Positions 42,948-56,484 of a stretch of DNA of 64,000 bases are shown piece by piece. A program made the position numbers and the translations under genes. The stretch is from Rhynochetos jubatus. Lineage: Eukaryota > Chordata > Aves > Eurypygiformes > Rhynochetidae. The stretch covers positions 14,024,404 through 14,088,403 of the forward strand of contig CM050657.1 in the NCBI GenBank assembly GCA_027574665.1. The letters are read 5' to 3'. The notes beneath the pieces were generated by a model. That model saw only the letters and a list, made by a program, of their open reading frames with translations, was not told the origin of the DNA and did not search any database. Within the stretch, counting starts at the first letter, position 1. Each line of letters begins with the position of its first letter.

Positions 42948-45900
42948 CTAACCCTAAGCGTAACCCTAATTGTTAGGGTGCGTGTTTTCCGGCCCCGGAC
43001 CCTCTGGGTTCTGGCTAATAAAGGTGGGGAGGCATCAATTTGGGTGCAGTGTTTTGCTCCTCTTGGCAGGCCTTTGCAATGCCAGCTAGCCCTGGAGCTG
43101 TGGGCTTTCTGGTTCTCCGGACGCTAACCCTAAGCGTAACCCTAATTGTTAGGGTGCGCGGTTTCCGGCCCCGGCCCATCTGGGTTCTGGCTAGGGAAGG
43201 TGGGGAGGCAGCAATGTGGGTGCAGTGTTTTGCTCCTCTTGGCAGGCCTTTGCAATGCCAGCTAGCCCTGGAGCTGTGGGCTTTGTGGTTCTCCGGACGC
43301 TAACCCTAAGCGTAACCCTAATTGTTAGGGTGCGCGGTTTCCGGCCCCGGCCCCTCTGGGTTCTGGCTAATAAAGGTGGGGATGCAGCAATGTGGGTGCA
43401 GTGTTTTGCTCGTCTTGGCAGGCCTTTGCAATGCCAGCTAGCCCTGGAGCTGTGGGCTTTCTGGTTCTCCGGACGCTAACCCTAACCCTAACCCTAATAT
43501 TTGACATGCGCGGTTTCCGGCCCCGGCCCCTGTGGGTTCTGGCTAATAAAGCTGGGGAGGCAGCAATGTGGGTGCAGTGTTTTGCTCCTCTTGGCAGGCC
43601 TTTGCAATGCCAGCTAGCCCTGGAGCTGTGGGCTTTCTGGTTCTCCGGACGCTAACCCTAAGCGTAACCCTAATTGTTAGGGTGCGCGGTATCCGACCCG
43701 GCCCCTCTGGGTTCTGGCTAATAAAGGTGGGGAGGCAGCAATGTGGGTGCAGTGTTTTGCTCCTCTTGGCAGGCCTTTGCAATGCCAGCTAGCCCTGGAG
43801 CTGTGGGCTTTCTGGTTCTCCGGACGCTAACCCTAAGCGTAACCCTAATTGTTCGGGTGCGTGGTTTCCGGCCCCGGCCCCTCTGGGTTCTGGCTAGGGA
43901 AGGTGGGGAGGCAGCAATGTGGGTGCAGTGTTTTGCTCCTCTTGGCAGGCCTTTGCAATGCCAGCTAGCCCTGGAGCTGTGGGCTTTCTGGTTCTCCGGA
44001 CGCTAACCCTAAGCGTAACCCTAATTGTTAGGGTGCGTGGTTTCTGGCCCCGGCCCCTCTGGGTTCTGGCTAGGGAAGGTGGGGAGGCAGCAATGTGGGT
44101 GCAGTGTTTTGCTCCTCTTGGCAGGCCTTTGCAATGCCAGCTAGCCCTGGAGCTGTGGGCTTTCTGGTTCTCCGGACGCTAACCCTAAGCGTAACCCTAA
44201 TATTTGACGTGCGCGGTTTCCGGCCCCGGCCCCTCTGTGTTCTGGCTAGGGAAGGTGGGGAGGCAGCAATGTGGGTGCAGTGTTTTGCTCCTCTTGGCAG
44301 GCCTTTGCAATGCCAGCTAGCCCTGGAGCTGTGGGCTTTCTGGTTCTCCGGACGCTAACCCTAAGCGTAACCCTAATTGTTAGGGTGCGCGGTTTCCGAC
44401 CCGACCCCTCTGGGTTCTGGCTAATACAGGTGGGGAGGCAGCAATGTGGGTGCAGTGTTTTGCTGCTCTTGGCAGGCCTTTGCAATGCCAGCTAGCCCTG
44501 GAGCTGTGGGCTTTCTGGTTCTCCGGACGCTAACCCTAAGCGTAACCCTAATATTTGACGTGCGCGGTTTCCGGCCCCGGCCCCTCTGGGTTCTGGCTAA
44601 TAAAGGTGGGGATGCAGCAATGTGGGTGCAGTGTTTTGCTCCTCTTGGCAGGCCTTTGCAATGCCAGCTAGCCCTGGAGCTGTGGGCTTTCTGGTTCTCC
44701 GGACGCTAACCCTAAACGTAACCCTAATTGTTAGGGTGCGCGTTTTCCGGCCCCGGCCCCTCTGGATTCTGGCTAATAAAGGTGGGGAGGCAGCAATGTG
44801 GGTGCAGTGTTTTGCTCCTCTTGGCAGGCCTTTGCAATGCCAGCTAGCCCTGGAGCTGTGGGCTTTCTGGTTCTCCGGATGCTAACCCTAAGCGTAACCC
44901 TAAAATGTGACGTGCGCGGTTTCCAGCCTCGGCCCGTGTGGGTTCTGGCTAGGGAAGGTGGGGAGGCAGCAATGTGGGTGCCGTGTTTTGCTCCTCTTGG
45001 CAGGCCTTTGCAATGCCAGCTAGCCCTGAAGCTGTGGGCTTTCTGGTTCTCCGGACGCTAACCCTAAGCGTAACCCTAATTGTTAGGGTGCGCGTTTTCC
45101 GGCCCCGGCCCATCTGGGTTCTGGCTAGGGAAGGTGGGGAGGCAGCAATGTGGGTGCAGTGTTTTGCTCGTCTTGGCAGGCCTTTGCAATGCCAGCTAGC
45201 CCTGGAGCTGTGGGCTTTGTGGTTCTCCGGACGCTAACCCTAAGCGTAACCCTAATTGTTAGGGTGCGCGGTTTCCGGCCCAAGCCCCGTGGGTTCTGGC
45301 TAATAAAGGTGGGGAGGCAGCAATGTGGGTGCAGTGTTTTGCTCCTCTTGGCAGGCCTTTGCAATGCCAGCTAGCCCTGGAGCTGTGGGCTTTCTGGTTC
45401 TCCGGACGCTAACCCTAACCCTAACCCTAATATTTGACGTGCGCGGTTTCCGGCCCCGGTCCCTGTGGGTTCTGGCTAGGGAAGGTGGGGATGCAGCAAT
45501 GTGGGTGCAGTGTTTTGCTCCTCTTGGCAGGCCTTTGCAATGCCAGCTAGCCCTGGAGCTGTGGGCTTTCTGGTTCTCCGGACGCTAACCCTAAGCGTAA
45601 CCCTAATTGTTAGGGTGCACGGTTTCCGGCCCCGGCCCCTCCGGATTCTGGCTAATGAAGGTGGGGATGCAGCAATGTGGGTGCAGTGTTTTGCTCCTCT
45701 TGGCAGGCCTTTGCAATGCCAGCTAGCCCTGGAGCTGTGGGCTTTCTGGTTCTCCGGACGCTAACCCTAAGCGTAACCCTAATTGTTAGGGTGCACGGTT
45801 TCCGGCCCCGGCCCCTGTGGGTTCTGGCTAGGAAAGGTGGGGAGGCAGCAATGTGGGTGCAGTGTTTTGCTCCTCTTGGCAGGCCTTTGCAATGCCAGCT

Positions 45901-47518
45901 AGCCCTGGAGCTGTGGGCTTTCTGGTTCTCCGGACGCTAACCCTAAGCGTAACCCTAATTGTTAGGGTGCGCGGTTTCCGTCCCCGGCCCCTCTGGGTTC
46001 TGGCTAGGGAAGGTGGGGAGGCAGCAATGTGGGTGCAGTGTTTTGCTGCTCTTGGCAGGCCTTTGCAATGCCAGCTAGCCCTGGAGCTGTGGGCTTTCTG
46101 GTTCTCCGGACGCTAACCCTAAGCGTAACCCTAATTGTTAGGGTGTGCGATTTCCGGCCCCGGCCCCTCTGGGTTTTGGCTAGGAAAGGTGGGGAGGCAG
46201 CAATGTGGGTGCAGTGTTTTGCTCCTCTTGGCAGGCCTTTGCAATGCCAGCTAGCCCTGGAGCTGTGGGCTTTCTGGTTCTCCGGACGCTAACCCTAAGC
46301 GTAACCCTAATTGTTAGGGTGCGCGGTTTCCGGCCCCGGCCCCTGTGGGTTCTGGCTAATAAAGGTGGGGAGGCAGCAATGTGGGTGCAGTGTTTTGCTC
46401 CTCTTGGCAGGCCTTTGCAATGCCAGCTAGCCCTGGAGCTGTGGGCTTTCTGGTTCTCCGGACGCTAACCCTAAGCGTAACCCTAATGTTAGGGTGCGCG
46501 GTTTCCAGACCCAGCCCCCCTGGGTTCTGGCTAGGAAAGGTGGGGAGGCAGCAATGTGGGTGCAGTGTTTTGCTCCTCTTGGCAGGCCTTTGCAATGCCA
46601 GCTAGCCCTGGAGCTGTGGGCTTTCTGGTTCTCCGGACGCTAACCCTAAGCGTAACCCTAATTGTTAGGGTGCGCGGTTTCCGGCCCCGGCCCCTCTGGG
46701 TTCTGGCTAGGGAAGGTGGGGAGGCAGCAATGTGGGTGCAGTGTTTTGCTCCTCTTGGCAGGCCTTTGCAATGCCAGCTAGCCCTGGAGCTGTGGGCTTT
46801 CTGGTTCTCCGGACGCTAACCCTAAGCGTAACCCTAATTGTTAGGGTGCGCGGTTTCCGGCCCTGGCCCCTCTGGGTTCTGGCTAGGGAAGGTGGGGAGG
46901 CAACAATGTGGGTGCAGTGTTTTGCTCCTCTTGGCAGGCCTTTGCAATGCCAGCTAGCCCTGGAGCTGTGGGCTTTCTGGTTCTCCGGACGCTAACCCTA
47001 AGCGTAACCCTAATTGTTAGGGTGCGCGGTTTCCGACCCGGCCCCTGTGGGTTCTGGCTAATAAAGGTGGGGAGGCAGCAATGTGGGTGCAGTGTTTTGC
47101 TCCTCTTGGCAGACCTTTGCAATGCCAGCTAGCCCTGGAGCTGTGGGCTTTCTGGTTCTCCGGACGCTAACCCTAAGCGTAACCCTAATTGTTAGGGTGC
47201 GCGGTTTCTGGCCCCATCCCCTGTGGGTTCCGGCTAATAAAGGTGGGGAGGCAGCAATGTGGGTGCAGTGTTTTGCTCCTCTTGGCAGGCCTTTGCAATG
47301 CCAGCTAGCCCTGGAGCTGTGGGCTTTCTGGTTCTCCGGACGCTAACCCTAAGCGTAACCCTAATTGTTAGGGTGCGCGGTTTCCGGCCCCGGCCCCTCT
47401 GGGTTCTGGCCAATAAAGGTGGGGAGGCAGCAATGTGGGTGCAGTGTTTTGCTCCTCTTGGCAGGCCTTTGCAATGCCAGCTAGCCCTGGAGCTGTGGGC
47501 TTTCTGGTTCTCCGGACG
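42948..47518 (+). repeat. Large block duplication D7, copy 1 (4,571 bp, 26 monomers)
   Basis: Markers in order: GCGTGTTTTCC with GGCATCAATTTGG (42948); TTTGACATGCG with perfect telomere (43476); GGTATCCGACCC (43652); GACCCGACCCC (44355); CCCTAAACG (44706); CCCTAAAATGTGACG (44882); GGCCCAAGCCCCGTGG (45234); TAATGAAGG (45585); GGGTTTTGGC (46113); and the CAGACCTTTGC change in the 46992 unit. All recur at 52089-56484. Confidence 0.9.
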
Positions 47519-47694
47519 CTAACCCTAAGCGTAACCCTAATTGTTAGGGTGCGCGGTTTCCGGCCCCGGCCCCTGTGGGTTCTGGCTAGGGAAGGTGGGG
47601 AGGCAGCAATGTGGGTGCAGTGTTTTGCTCCTCTTGGCAGGCCTTTGCAATGCCAGCTAGCCCTGGAGCTGTGGGCTTTCTGGTTCTCCGGACG

Positions 47695-49099
47695 CTAACC
47701 CTAAGCGTAACCCTAATTGTTCGGGTGCGCGGTTTCCGGCCCCGGCCCATCTGGGTTCTGGCTAGGGAAGGTGGGGAGGCAGCAATGTGGGTGCAGTGTT
47801 TTGCTCCTCTTGGCAGGCCTTTGCAATGCCAGCTAGCCCTGGAGCTGTGGGCTTTCTGGTTCTCCGGACGCTAACCCTAAGCGTAACCCTAATTGTTAGG
47901 GTGCGCGGTTTCCGGCCCCGGCCCCTGTGGGTTCTGGCTTGGAAAGGTGGGGAGGCAGCAATGTGGGTGCAGTGTTTTGCTCCTCTTGGCAGGCCTTTGC
48001 AATGCCAGCTAGCCCTGGAGCTGTGGGCTTTCTGGTTCTCCGGACGCTAACCCTAAGCGTAACCCTAATTGTTAGGGTGCGCGGTTTCCGACCCGGCACC
48101 TCTGGGTTCTGGCTAATAAAGGTGGGGAGGCAGCAATGTGGGTGCAGTGTTTTGCTCCTCTTGGCAGGCCTTTGCAATGCCAGCTAGCCCTGGAGCTGTG
48201 GGCTTTCTGGTTCTCCGGACGCTAACCCTAAGCGTAACCCTAATTGTTAGGGTGCGTGGTTTCTGGCCCCGGCACCTCTGGGTTCTGGCTAGGGAAGGTG
48301 GGGAGGCAGCAATGTGGGTGCAGTGTTTTGCTCCTCTTGGCAGGCCTTTGCAATGCCAGCTAGCCCTGGAGCTGTGGGCTTTCTGGTTCTCCGGACGCTA
48401 ACCCTAAGCGTAACCCTAATTGTTAGGGTGCGCGGTTTCCGACCCGGCCCCTCTGGGTTCTGGCTAATAAAGGTGGGGAGGCAGCAATGTGGGTGCAGTG
48501 TTTTGCTCCTCTTGGCAGGCCTTTGCAATGCCAGCTAGCCCTGGAGCTGTGGGCTTTGTGGTTCTCCGGACGCTAACCCTAAGCATAACCCTAATTGTTA
48601 GGGTGCGCGGTTTCCGGCCCCGGCCCCTGTGGGTTCTGGCTAGGGAAGGTGGGGAGGCAGCAATGTGGGTGCAGTGTTTTGCTCCTCTTGGCAGGCCTTT
48701 GCAATGCCAGCTAGCCCTGGAGCTGTGGGCTTTCTGGTTCTCCGGACGCTAACCCTAAGCGTAACCCTAATTGTTAGGGTGCGCGGTTTCCGGCCCCGGC
48801 CCCTGTGGGTTCTGGCTTGGAAAGGTGGGGAGGCAGCAATGTGGGTGCAGTGTTTTGCTCCTCTTGGCAGGCCTTTGCAATGCCAGCTAGCCCTGGAGCT
48901 GTGGGCTTTCTGGTTCTCCGGACGCTAACCCTAAGCGTAACCCTAATTGTTAGGGTGCGCGGTTTCCGACCCGGCACCTCTGGGTTCTGGCTAATAAAGG
49001 TGGGGAGGCAGCAATGTGGGTGCAGTGTTTTGCTCCTCTTGGCAGGCCTTTGCAATGCCAGCTAGCCCTGGAGCTGTGGGCTTTCTGGTTCTCCGGACG
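47695..49099 (+). repeat. Block duplication D8, copy 1 (8 monomers)
   Basis: The order is TTCGGG with GCCCATCTGG (47695), GGCTTGGAAAGG (47871), 175-bp GACCCGGCACC (48047), TTTCTGGCCCCGGCACC (48222), 175-bp (48398), AAGCATAACCC (48573), GGCTTGGAAAGG (48749), 175-bp (48925). It recurs at 58595-60175. Length is 5 x 176 + 3 x 175 = 1,405. Confidence 0.85.
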
Positions 49100-49627
49100 C
49101 TAACCCTAACCCTAACCCTAATATTTGACGTGCGCGGTTTCCGGCCCCGGCCCCTGTGGGTTCTGGCTAATAAAGGTGGGGAGGCAGCAATGTGGGTGCA
49201 GTGTTTTGCTCCTCTTGGCAGGCCTTTGCAATGCCAGCTAGCCCTGGAGCTGTGGGCTTTCTGGTTCTCCGGACGCTAACCCTAAGCGTAACCCTAATTG
49301 TTAGGGTGCGCGGTTTCCGGCCCCGGCCCCTGTGGGTTCTGGCCAATAAAGGTGGGGAGGCAGCAATGTGGGTGCAGTGTTTTGCTCCTCTTGGCAGGCC
49401 TTTGCAATGCCAGCTAGCCCTGGAGCTGTGGGCTTTCTGGTTCTCCGGACGCTAACCCTAAGCGTAACCCTAATTGTTAGGGTGCGCGGTTTCCGGCCCC
49501 GGCCCCTCTGGGTTCTGGCTTGGAAAGGTGGGGAGGCAGCAATGTGGGTGCAGTGTTTTGCTCCTCTTGGCAGGCCTTTGCAATGCCAGCTAGCCCTGGA
49601 GCTGTGGGCTTTCTGGTTCTCCGGACG

Positions 49628-50155
49628 CTAACCCTAAGCTTAACCCTAATTGTTAGGGTGCGCGGTTTCCGGCCCCGGCCCCTCTGGGTTCTGGCTAGGG
49701 AAGGTGGGGAGGCAACAATGTGGGTGCAGTGTTTTGCTCCTCTTGGCAGGCCTTTGCAATGCCAGCTAGCCCTGGAGCTGTGGGCTTTCTGGTTCTCCGG
49801 ACGCTAACCCTAAGCGTAACCCTAATTGTTAGGGTGCGCGTTTTCCGGCCCCGGCCCCTGTGGGTTCTGGCTAGGGAAGGTGGGGAGGCAGCAATGTGGG
49901 TGCAGTGTTTTGCTCCTCTTGGCAGGCCTTTGCAATGCCAGCTAGCCCTGGAGCTGTGGGCTTTCTGGTTCTCCGGACGCTAACCCTAAGCTTAACCCTA
50001 ATTGTTAGGGTGCGCGGTTTCCGGCCCCGGCCCCTCTGGGTTCTGGCTAGGGAAGGTGGGGAGGCAACAATGTGGGTGCAGTGTTTTGCTCCTCTTGGCA
50101 GGCCTTTGCAATGCCAGCTAGCCCTGGAGCTGTGGGCTTTCTGGTTCTCCGGACG
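49628..50155 (+). repeat. Alternating AAGCTTAAC trimer, copy 1
   Basis: Two units with AAGCTTAACCC and GCAACAATG flank one unit with the ordinary GCG block, giving a 352-bp alternation. The pattern recurs at 51385-51912 and 60176-60703. Confidence 0.8.
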
Positions 50156-51384
50156 CTAACCCTAAGCGTAACCCTAATATTTGACGTGCGCGGTTTCCGG
50201 CCCCGGCCCCTCTGGGTTCTGGCCAATAAAGGTGGGGAGGCAGCAATGTGGGTGCAGTGTTTTGCTCCTCTTGGCAGGCCTTTGCAATGCCAGCTAGCCC
50301 TGGAGCTGTGGGCTTTCTGGTTCTCCGGACGCTAACCCTAAGCGTAACCCTAATTGTTAGGGTGCGCGGTTTCCGACCCGGCACCTCTGGGTTCTGGCTA
50401 ATAAAGGTGGGGAGGCAGCAATGTGGGTGCAGTGTTTTGCTCCTCTTGGCAGGCCTTTGCAATGCCAGCTAGCCCTGGAGCTGTGGGCTTTCTGGTTCTC
50501 CGGACGCTAACCCTAACCCTAACCCTAATATTTGACGTGCGCGGTTTCCGGCCCTGGCCCCTGTGGGTTCTGGCTAATAAAGGTGGGGAGGCAGCAATGT
50601 GGGTGCAGTGTTTTGCTCCTCTTGGCAGGCCTTTGCAATGCCAGCTAGCCCTGGAGCTGTGGGCTTTCTGGTTCTCCGGACGCTAACCCTAAGCGTAACC
50701 CTAATTGTTAGGGTGCGCGGTTTCCGACCCGGCCCCTCTGGGTTCTGGCTAATAAAGGTGGGGAGGCAGCAATGTGGGTGCAGTGTTTTGCTCCTCTTGG
50801 CAGGCCTTTGCAATGCCAGCTAGCCCTGGAGCTGTGGGCTTTGTGGTTCTCCGGACGCTAACCCTAAGCATAACCCTAATTGTTAGGGTGCGCGGTTTCC
50901 GGCCCCGGCCCCTGTGGGTTCTGGCTAGGGAAGGTGGGGAGGCAGCAATGTGGGTGCAGTGTTTTGCTCCTCTTGGCAGGCCTTTGCAATGCCAGCTAGC
51001 CCTGGAGCTGTGGGCTTTGTGGTTCTCCGGACGCTAACCCTAAGCGTAACCCTAATTGTTAGGGTGCGCGGTTTCCGACCCGGCACCTCTGGGTTCTGGC
51101 TAATAAAGGTGGGGATGCAGCAATGTGGGTGCAGTGTTTTGCTCCTCTTGGCAGGCCTTTGCAATGCCAGCTAGCCCTGGAGCTGTGGGCTTTCTGGTTC
51201 TCCGGACGCTAACCCTAACCCTAACCCTAATATTTGACGTGCGCGGTTTCCGGCCCCGGCCCCTCTGGGTTCTGGCTTGGAAAGGTGGGGAGGCAGCAAT
51301 GTGGGTGCAGTGTTTTGCTCCTCTTGGCAGGCCTTTGCAATGCCAGCTAGCCCTGGAGCTGTGGGCTTTCTGGTTCTCCGGACG

Positions 51385-51912
51385 CTAACCCTAAGCTTAA
51401 CCCTAATTGTTAGGGTGCGCGGTTTCCGGCCCCGGCCCCTCTGGGTTCTGGCTAGGGAAGGTGGGGAGGCAACAATGTGGGTGCAGTGTTTTGCTCCTCT
51501 TGGCAGGCCTTTGCAATGCCAGCTAGCCCTGGAGCTGTGGGCTTTCTGGTTCTCCGGACGCTAACCCTAAGCGTAACCCTAATTGTTAGGGTGCGCGGTT
51601 TCCGGCCCCGGCCCCTCTGGGTTCTGGCTAGGGAAGGTGGGGAGGCAGCAATGTGGGTGCAGTGTTTTGCTCCTCTTGGCAGGCCTTTGCAATGCCAGCT
51701 AGCCCTGGAGCTGTGGGCTTTCTGGTTCTCCGGACGCTAACCCTAAGCTTAACCCTAATTGTTAGGGTGCGCGGTTTCCGGCCCCGGCCCCTCTGGGTTC
51801 TGGCTAGGGAAGGTGGGGAGGCAACAATGTGGGTGCAGTGTTTTGCTCCTCTTGGCAGGCCTTTGCAATGCCAGCTAGCCCTGGAGCTGTGGGCTTTCTG
51901 GTTCTCCGGACG
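51385..51912 (+). repeat. Alternating AAGCTTAAC trimer, copy 2
   Basis: Units at 51385 and 51737 carry AAGCTTAACCC and GCAACAATG. The middle unit differs from that of copy 1 (GCGCGGTTTCC instead of GCGCGTTTTCC). Confidence 0.8.
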
Positions 51913-52088
51913 CTAACCCTAAGCGTAACCCTAATTGTTAGGGTGCGCATTTTCCGGTCCCGGCCCGTCTGGGTTCTGGCTAATAAAGGTGGGGAGGCAG
52001 CAATGTGGGTGCAGTGTTTTGCTCCTCTTGGCAGGCCTTTGCAATGCCAGCTAGCCCTGGAGCTGTGGGCTTTCTGGTTCTCCGGACG

Positions 52089-55000
52089 CTAACCCTAAGC
52101 GTAACCCTAATTGTTAGGGTGCGTGTTTTCCGGCCCCGGACCCTCTGGGTTCTGGCTAATAAAGGTGGGGAGGCATCAATTTGGGTGCAGTGTTTTGCTC
52201 CTCTTGGCAGGCCTTTGCAATGCCAGCTAGCCCTGGAGCTGTGGGCTTTCTGGTTCTCCGGACGCTAACCCTAAGCGTAACCCTAATTGTTAGGGTGCGC
52301 GGTTTCCGGCCCCGGCCCATCTGGGTTCTGGCTAGGGAAGGTGGGGAGGCAGCAATGTGGGTGCAGTGTTTTGCTCCTCTTGGCAGGCCTTTGCAATGCC
52401 AGCTAGCCCTGGAGCTGTGGGCTTTGTGGTTCTCCGGACGCTAACCCTAAGCGTAACCCTAATTGTTAGGGTGCGCGGTTTCCGGCCCCGGCCCCTCTGG
52501 GTTCTGGCTAATAAAGGTGGGGATGCAGCAATGTGGGTGCAGTGTTTTGCTCCTCTTGGCAGGCCTTTGCAATGCCAGCTAGCCCTGGAGCTGTGGGCTT
52601 TCTGGTTCTCCGGACGCTAACCCTAACCCTAACCCTAATATTTGACATGCGCGGTTTCCGGCCCCGGCCCCTCTGGGTTCTGGCTAATAAAGCTGGGGAG
52701 GCAGCAATGTGGGTGCAGTGTTTTGCTCCTCTTGGCAGGCCTTTGCAATGCCAGCTAGCCCTGGAGCTGTGGGCTTTCTGGTTCTCCGGACGCTAACCCT
52801 AAGCGTAACCCTAATTGTTAGGGTGCGCGGTATCCGACCCGGCCCCTCTGGGTTCTGGCTAATAAAGGTGGGGAGGCAGCAATGTGGGTGCAGTGTTTTG
52901 CTCCTCTTGGCAGGCCTTTGCAATGCCAGCTAGCCCTGGAGCTGTGGGCTTTCTGGTTCTCCGGACGCTAACCCTAAGCGTAACCCTAATTGTTCGGGTG
53001 CGTGGTTTCCGGCCCCGGCCCCTCTGGGTTCTGGCTAGGGAAGGTGGGGAGGCAGCAATGTGGGTGCAGTGTTTTGCTCCTCTTGGCAGGCCTTTGCAAT
53101 GCCAGCTAGCCCTGGAGCTGTGGGCTTTCTGGTTCTCCGGACGCTAACCCTAAGCGTAACCCTAATTGTTAGGGTGCGTGGTTTCTGGCCCCGGCCCCTC
53201 TGGGTTCTGGCTAGGGAAGGTGGGGAGGCAGCAATGTGGGTGCAGTGTTTTGCTCCTCTTGGCAGGCCTTTGCAATGCCAGCTAGCCCTGGAGCTGTGGG
53301 CTTTGTGGTTCTCCGGACGCTAACCCTAAGCGTAACCCTAATTGTTAGGGTGCGCGGTTTCCGACCCGACCCCTCTGGGTTCTGGCTAATACAGGTGGGG
53401 AGGCAGCAATGTGGGTGCAGTGTTTTGCTGCTCTTGGCAGGCCTTTGCAATGCCAGCTAGCCCTGGAGCTGTGGGCTTTCTGGTTCTCCGGACGCTAACC
53501 CTAAGCGTAACCCTAATATTTGACGTGCGCGGTTTCCGGCCCCGGCCCCTCTGGGTTCTGGCTAATAAAGGTGGGGATGCAGCAATGTGGGTGCAGTGTT
53601 TTGCTCCTCTTGGCAGGCCTTTGCAATGCCAGCTAGCCCTGGAGCTGTGGGCTTTCTGGTTCTCCGGACGCTAACCCTAAACGTAACCCTAATTGTTAGG
53701 GTGCGCGTTTTCCGGCCCCGGCCCCTCTGGATTCTGGCTAATAAAGGTGGGGAGGCAGCAATGTGGGTGCAGTGTTTTGCTCCTCTTGGCAGGCCTTTGC
53801 AATGCCAGCTAGCCCTGGAGCTGTGGGCTTTCTGGTTCTCCGGATGCTAACCCTAAGCGTAACCCTAAAATGTGACGTGCGCGGTTTCCAGCCTCGGCCC
53901 GTGTGGGTTCTGGCTAGGGAAGGTGGGGAGGCAGCAATGTGGGTGCAGTGTTTTGCTCCTCTTGGCAGGCCTTTGCAATGCCAGCTAGCCCTGAAGCTGT
54001 GGGCTTTCTGGTTCTCCGGACGCTAACCCTAAGCGTAACCCTAATTGTTAGGGTGCGCGTTTTCCGGCCCCGGCCCATCTGGGTTCTGGCTAGGGAAGGT
54101 GGGGAGGCAGCAATGTGGGTGCAGTGTTTTGCTCGTCTTGGCAGGCCTTTGCAATGCCAGCTAGCCCTGGAGCTGTGGGCTTTGTGGTTCTCCGGACGCT
54201 AACCCTAAGCGTAACCCTAATTGTTAGGGTGCGCGGTTTCCGGCCCAAGCCCCGTGGGTTCTGGCTAATAAAGGTGGGGAGGCAGCAATGTGGGTGCAGT
54301 GTTTTGCTCCTCTTGGCAGGCCTTTGCAATGCCAGCTAGCCCTGGAGCTGTGGGCTTTCTGGTTCTCCGGACGCTAACCCTAACCCTAACCCTAATATTT
54401 GACGTGCGCGGTTTCCGGCCCCGGTCCCTGTGGGTTCTGGCTAGGGAAGGTGGGGATGCAGCAATGTGGGTGCAGTGTTTTGCTCCTCTTGGCAGGCCTT
54501 TGCAATGCCAGCTAGCCCTGGAGCTGTGGGCTTTCTGGTTCTCCGGACGCTAACCCTAAGCGTAACCCTAATTGTTAGGGTGCACGGTTTCCGGCCCCGG
54601 CCCCTCCGGATTCTGGCTAATGAAGGTGGGGATGCAGCAATGTGGGTGCAGTGTTTTGCTCCTCTTGGCAGGCCTTTGCAATGCCAGCTAGCCCTGGAGC
54701 TGTGGGCTTTCTGGTTCTCCGGACGCTAACCCTAAGCGTAACCCTAATTGTTAGGGTGCACGGTTTCCGGCCCCGGCCCCTGTGGGTTCTGGCTAGGAAA
54801 GGTGGGGAGGCAGCAATGTGGGTGCAGTGTTTTGCTGCTCTTGGCAGGCCTTTGCAATGCCAGCTAGCCCTGGAGCTGTGGGCTTTCTGGTTCTCCGGAC
54901 GCTAACCCTAAGCGTAACCCTAATTGTTAGGGTGCGCGGTTTCCGTCCCCGGCCCCTCTGGGTTCTGGCTAGGGAAGGTGGGGAGGCAGCAATGTGGGTG

Positions 55001-56484
55001 CAGTGTTTTGCTGCTCTTGGCAGGCCTTTGCAATGCCAGCTAGCCCTGGAGCTGTGGGCTTTCTGGTTCTCCGGACGCTAACCCTAAGCGTAACCCTAAT
55101 TGTTAGGGTGTGCGATTTCCGGCCCCGGCCCCTCTGGGTTTTGGCTAGGAAAGGTGGGGAGGCAGCAATGTGGGTGCAGTGTTTTGCTCCTCTTGGCAGG
55201 CGTTTGCAATGCCAGCTAGCCCTGGAGCTGTGGGCTTTCTGGTTCTCCGGACGCTAACCCTAAGCGTAACCCTAATTGTTAGGGTGCGCGGTTTCCGGCC
55301 CCGGCCCCTGTGGGTTCTGGCTAATAAAGGTGGGGAGGCAGCAATGTGGGTGCAGTGTTTTGCTCCTCTTGGCAGGCCTTTGCAATGCCAGCTAGCCCTG
55401 GAGCTGTGGGCTTTCTGGTTCTCCGGACGCTAACCCTAAGCGTAACCCTAATTGTTAGGGTGCGCGGTTTCCAGACCCAGCCCCCCTGGGTTCTGGCTAG
55501 GAAAGGTGGGGAGGCAGCAATGTGGGTGCAGTGTTTTGCTCCTCTTGGCAGGCCTTTGCAATGCCAGCTAGCCCTGGAGCTGTGGGCTTTCTGGTTCTCC
55601 GGACGCTAACCCTAAGCGTAACCCTAATTGTTAGGGTGCGCGGTTTCCGGCCCCGGCCCCTCTGCGTTCTGGCTAGGGAAGGTGGGGAGGCAGCAATGTG
55701 GGTGCAGTGTTTTGCTCCTCTTGGCAGGCCTTTGCAATGCCAGCTAGCCCTGGAGCTGTGGGCTTTCTGGTTCTCCGGACGCTAACCCTAAGCGTAACCC
55801 TAATTGTTAGGGTGCGCGGTTTCCGGCCCCGGCCCCTGTGGGTTCTGGCTAGGGAAGGTGGGGAGGCAACAATGTGGGTGCAGTGTTTTGCTCCTCTTGG
55901 CAGGCCTTTGCAATGCCAGCTAGCCCTGGAGCTGTGGGCTTTCTGGTTCTCCGGACGCTAACCCTAAGCGTAACCCTAATTGTTAGGGTGCGCGGTTTCC
56001 GACCCGGCCCCTGTGGGTTCTGGCTAATAAAGGTGGGGAGGCAGCAATGTGGGTGCAGTGTTTTGCTCCTCTTGGCAGACCTTTGCAATGCCAGCTAGCC
56101 CTGGAGCTGTGGGCTTTCTGGTTCTCCGGACGCTAACCCTAAGCGTAACCCTAATTGTTAGGGTGCGCGGTTTCTGGCCCCATCCCCTGTGGGTTCCGGC
56201 TAATAAAGGTGGGGAGGCAGCAATGTGGGTGCAGTGTTTTGCTCCTCTTGGCAGGCCTTTGCAATGCCAGCTAGCCCTGGAGCTGTGGGCTTTCTGGTTC
56301 TCCGGACGCTAACCCTAAGCGTAACCCTAATTGTTAGGGTGCGCGGTTTCCGGCCCCGGCCCCTCTGGGTTCTGGCCAATAAAGGTGGGGAGGCAGCAAT
56401 GTGGGTGCAGTGTTTTGCTCCTCTTGGCAGGCCTTTGCAATGCCAGCTAGCCCTGGAGCTGTGGGCTTTCTGGTTCTCCGGACG
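52089..56484 (+). repeat. Large block duplication D7, copy 2 (4,396 bp, 25 monomers)
   Basis: Same order of rare markers as 42948-47518. The offset is 9,141 bp at the left, 8,965 bp after the 44179-type monomer is lost, and 8,966 bp after the one-base deletion at 46465 that this copy lacks. Private changes are few, such as GGCAGGCGTTTGC near 55200. Confidence 0.9.

Noticed and set aside
45234-45408. Possible larger indel at GGCCCAAGCCCCGTGG
   Set aside because: Alignment to the reference unit needs only one base lost plus substitutions, and the same form occurs at 54199 through block duplication.
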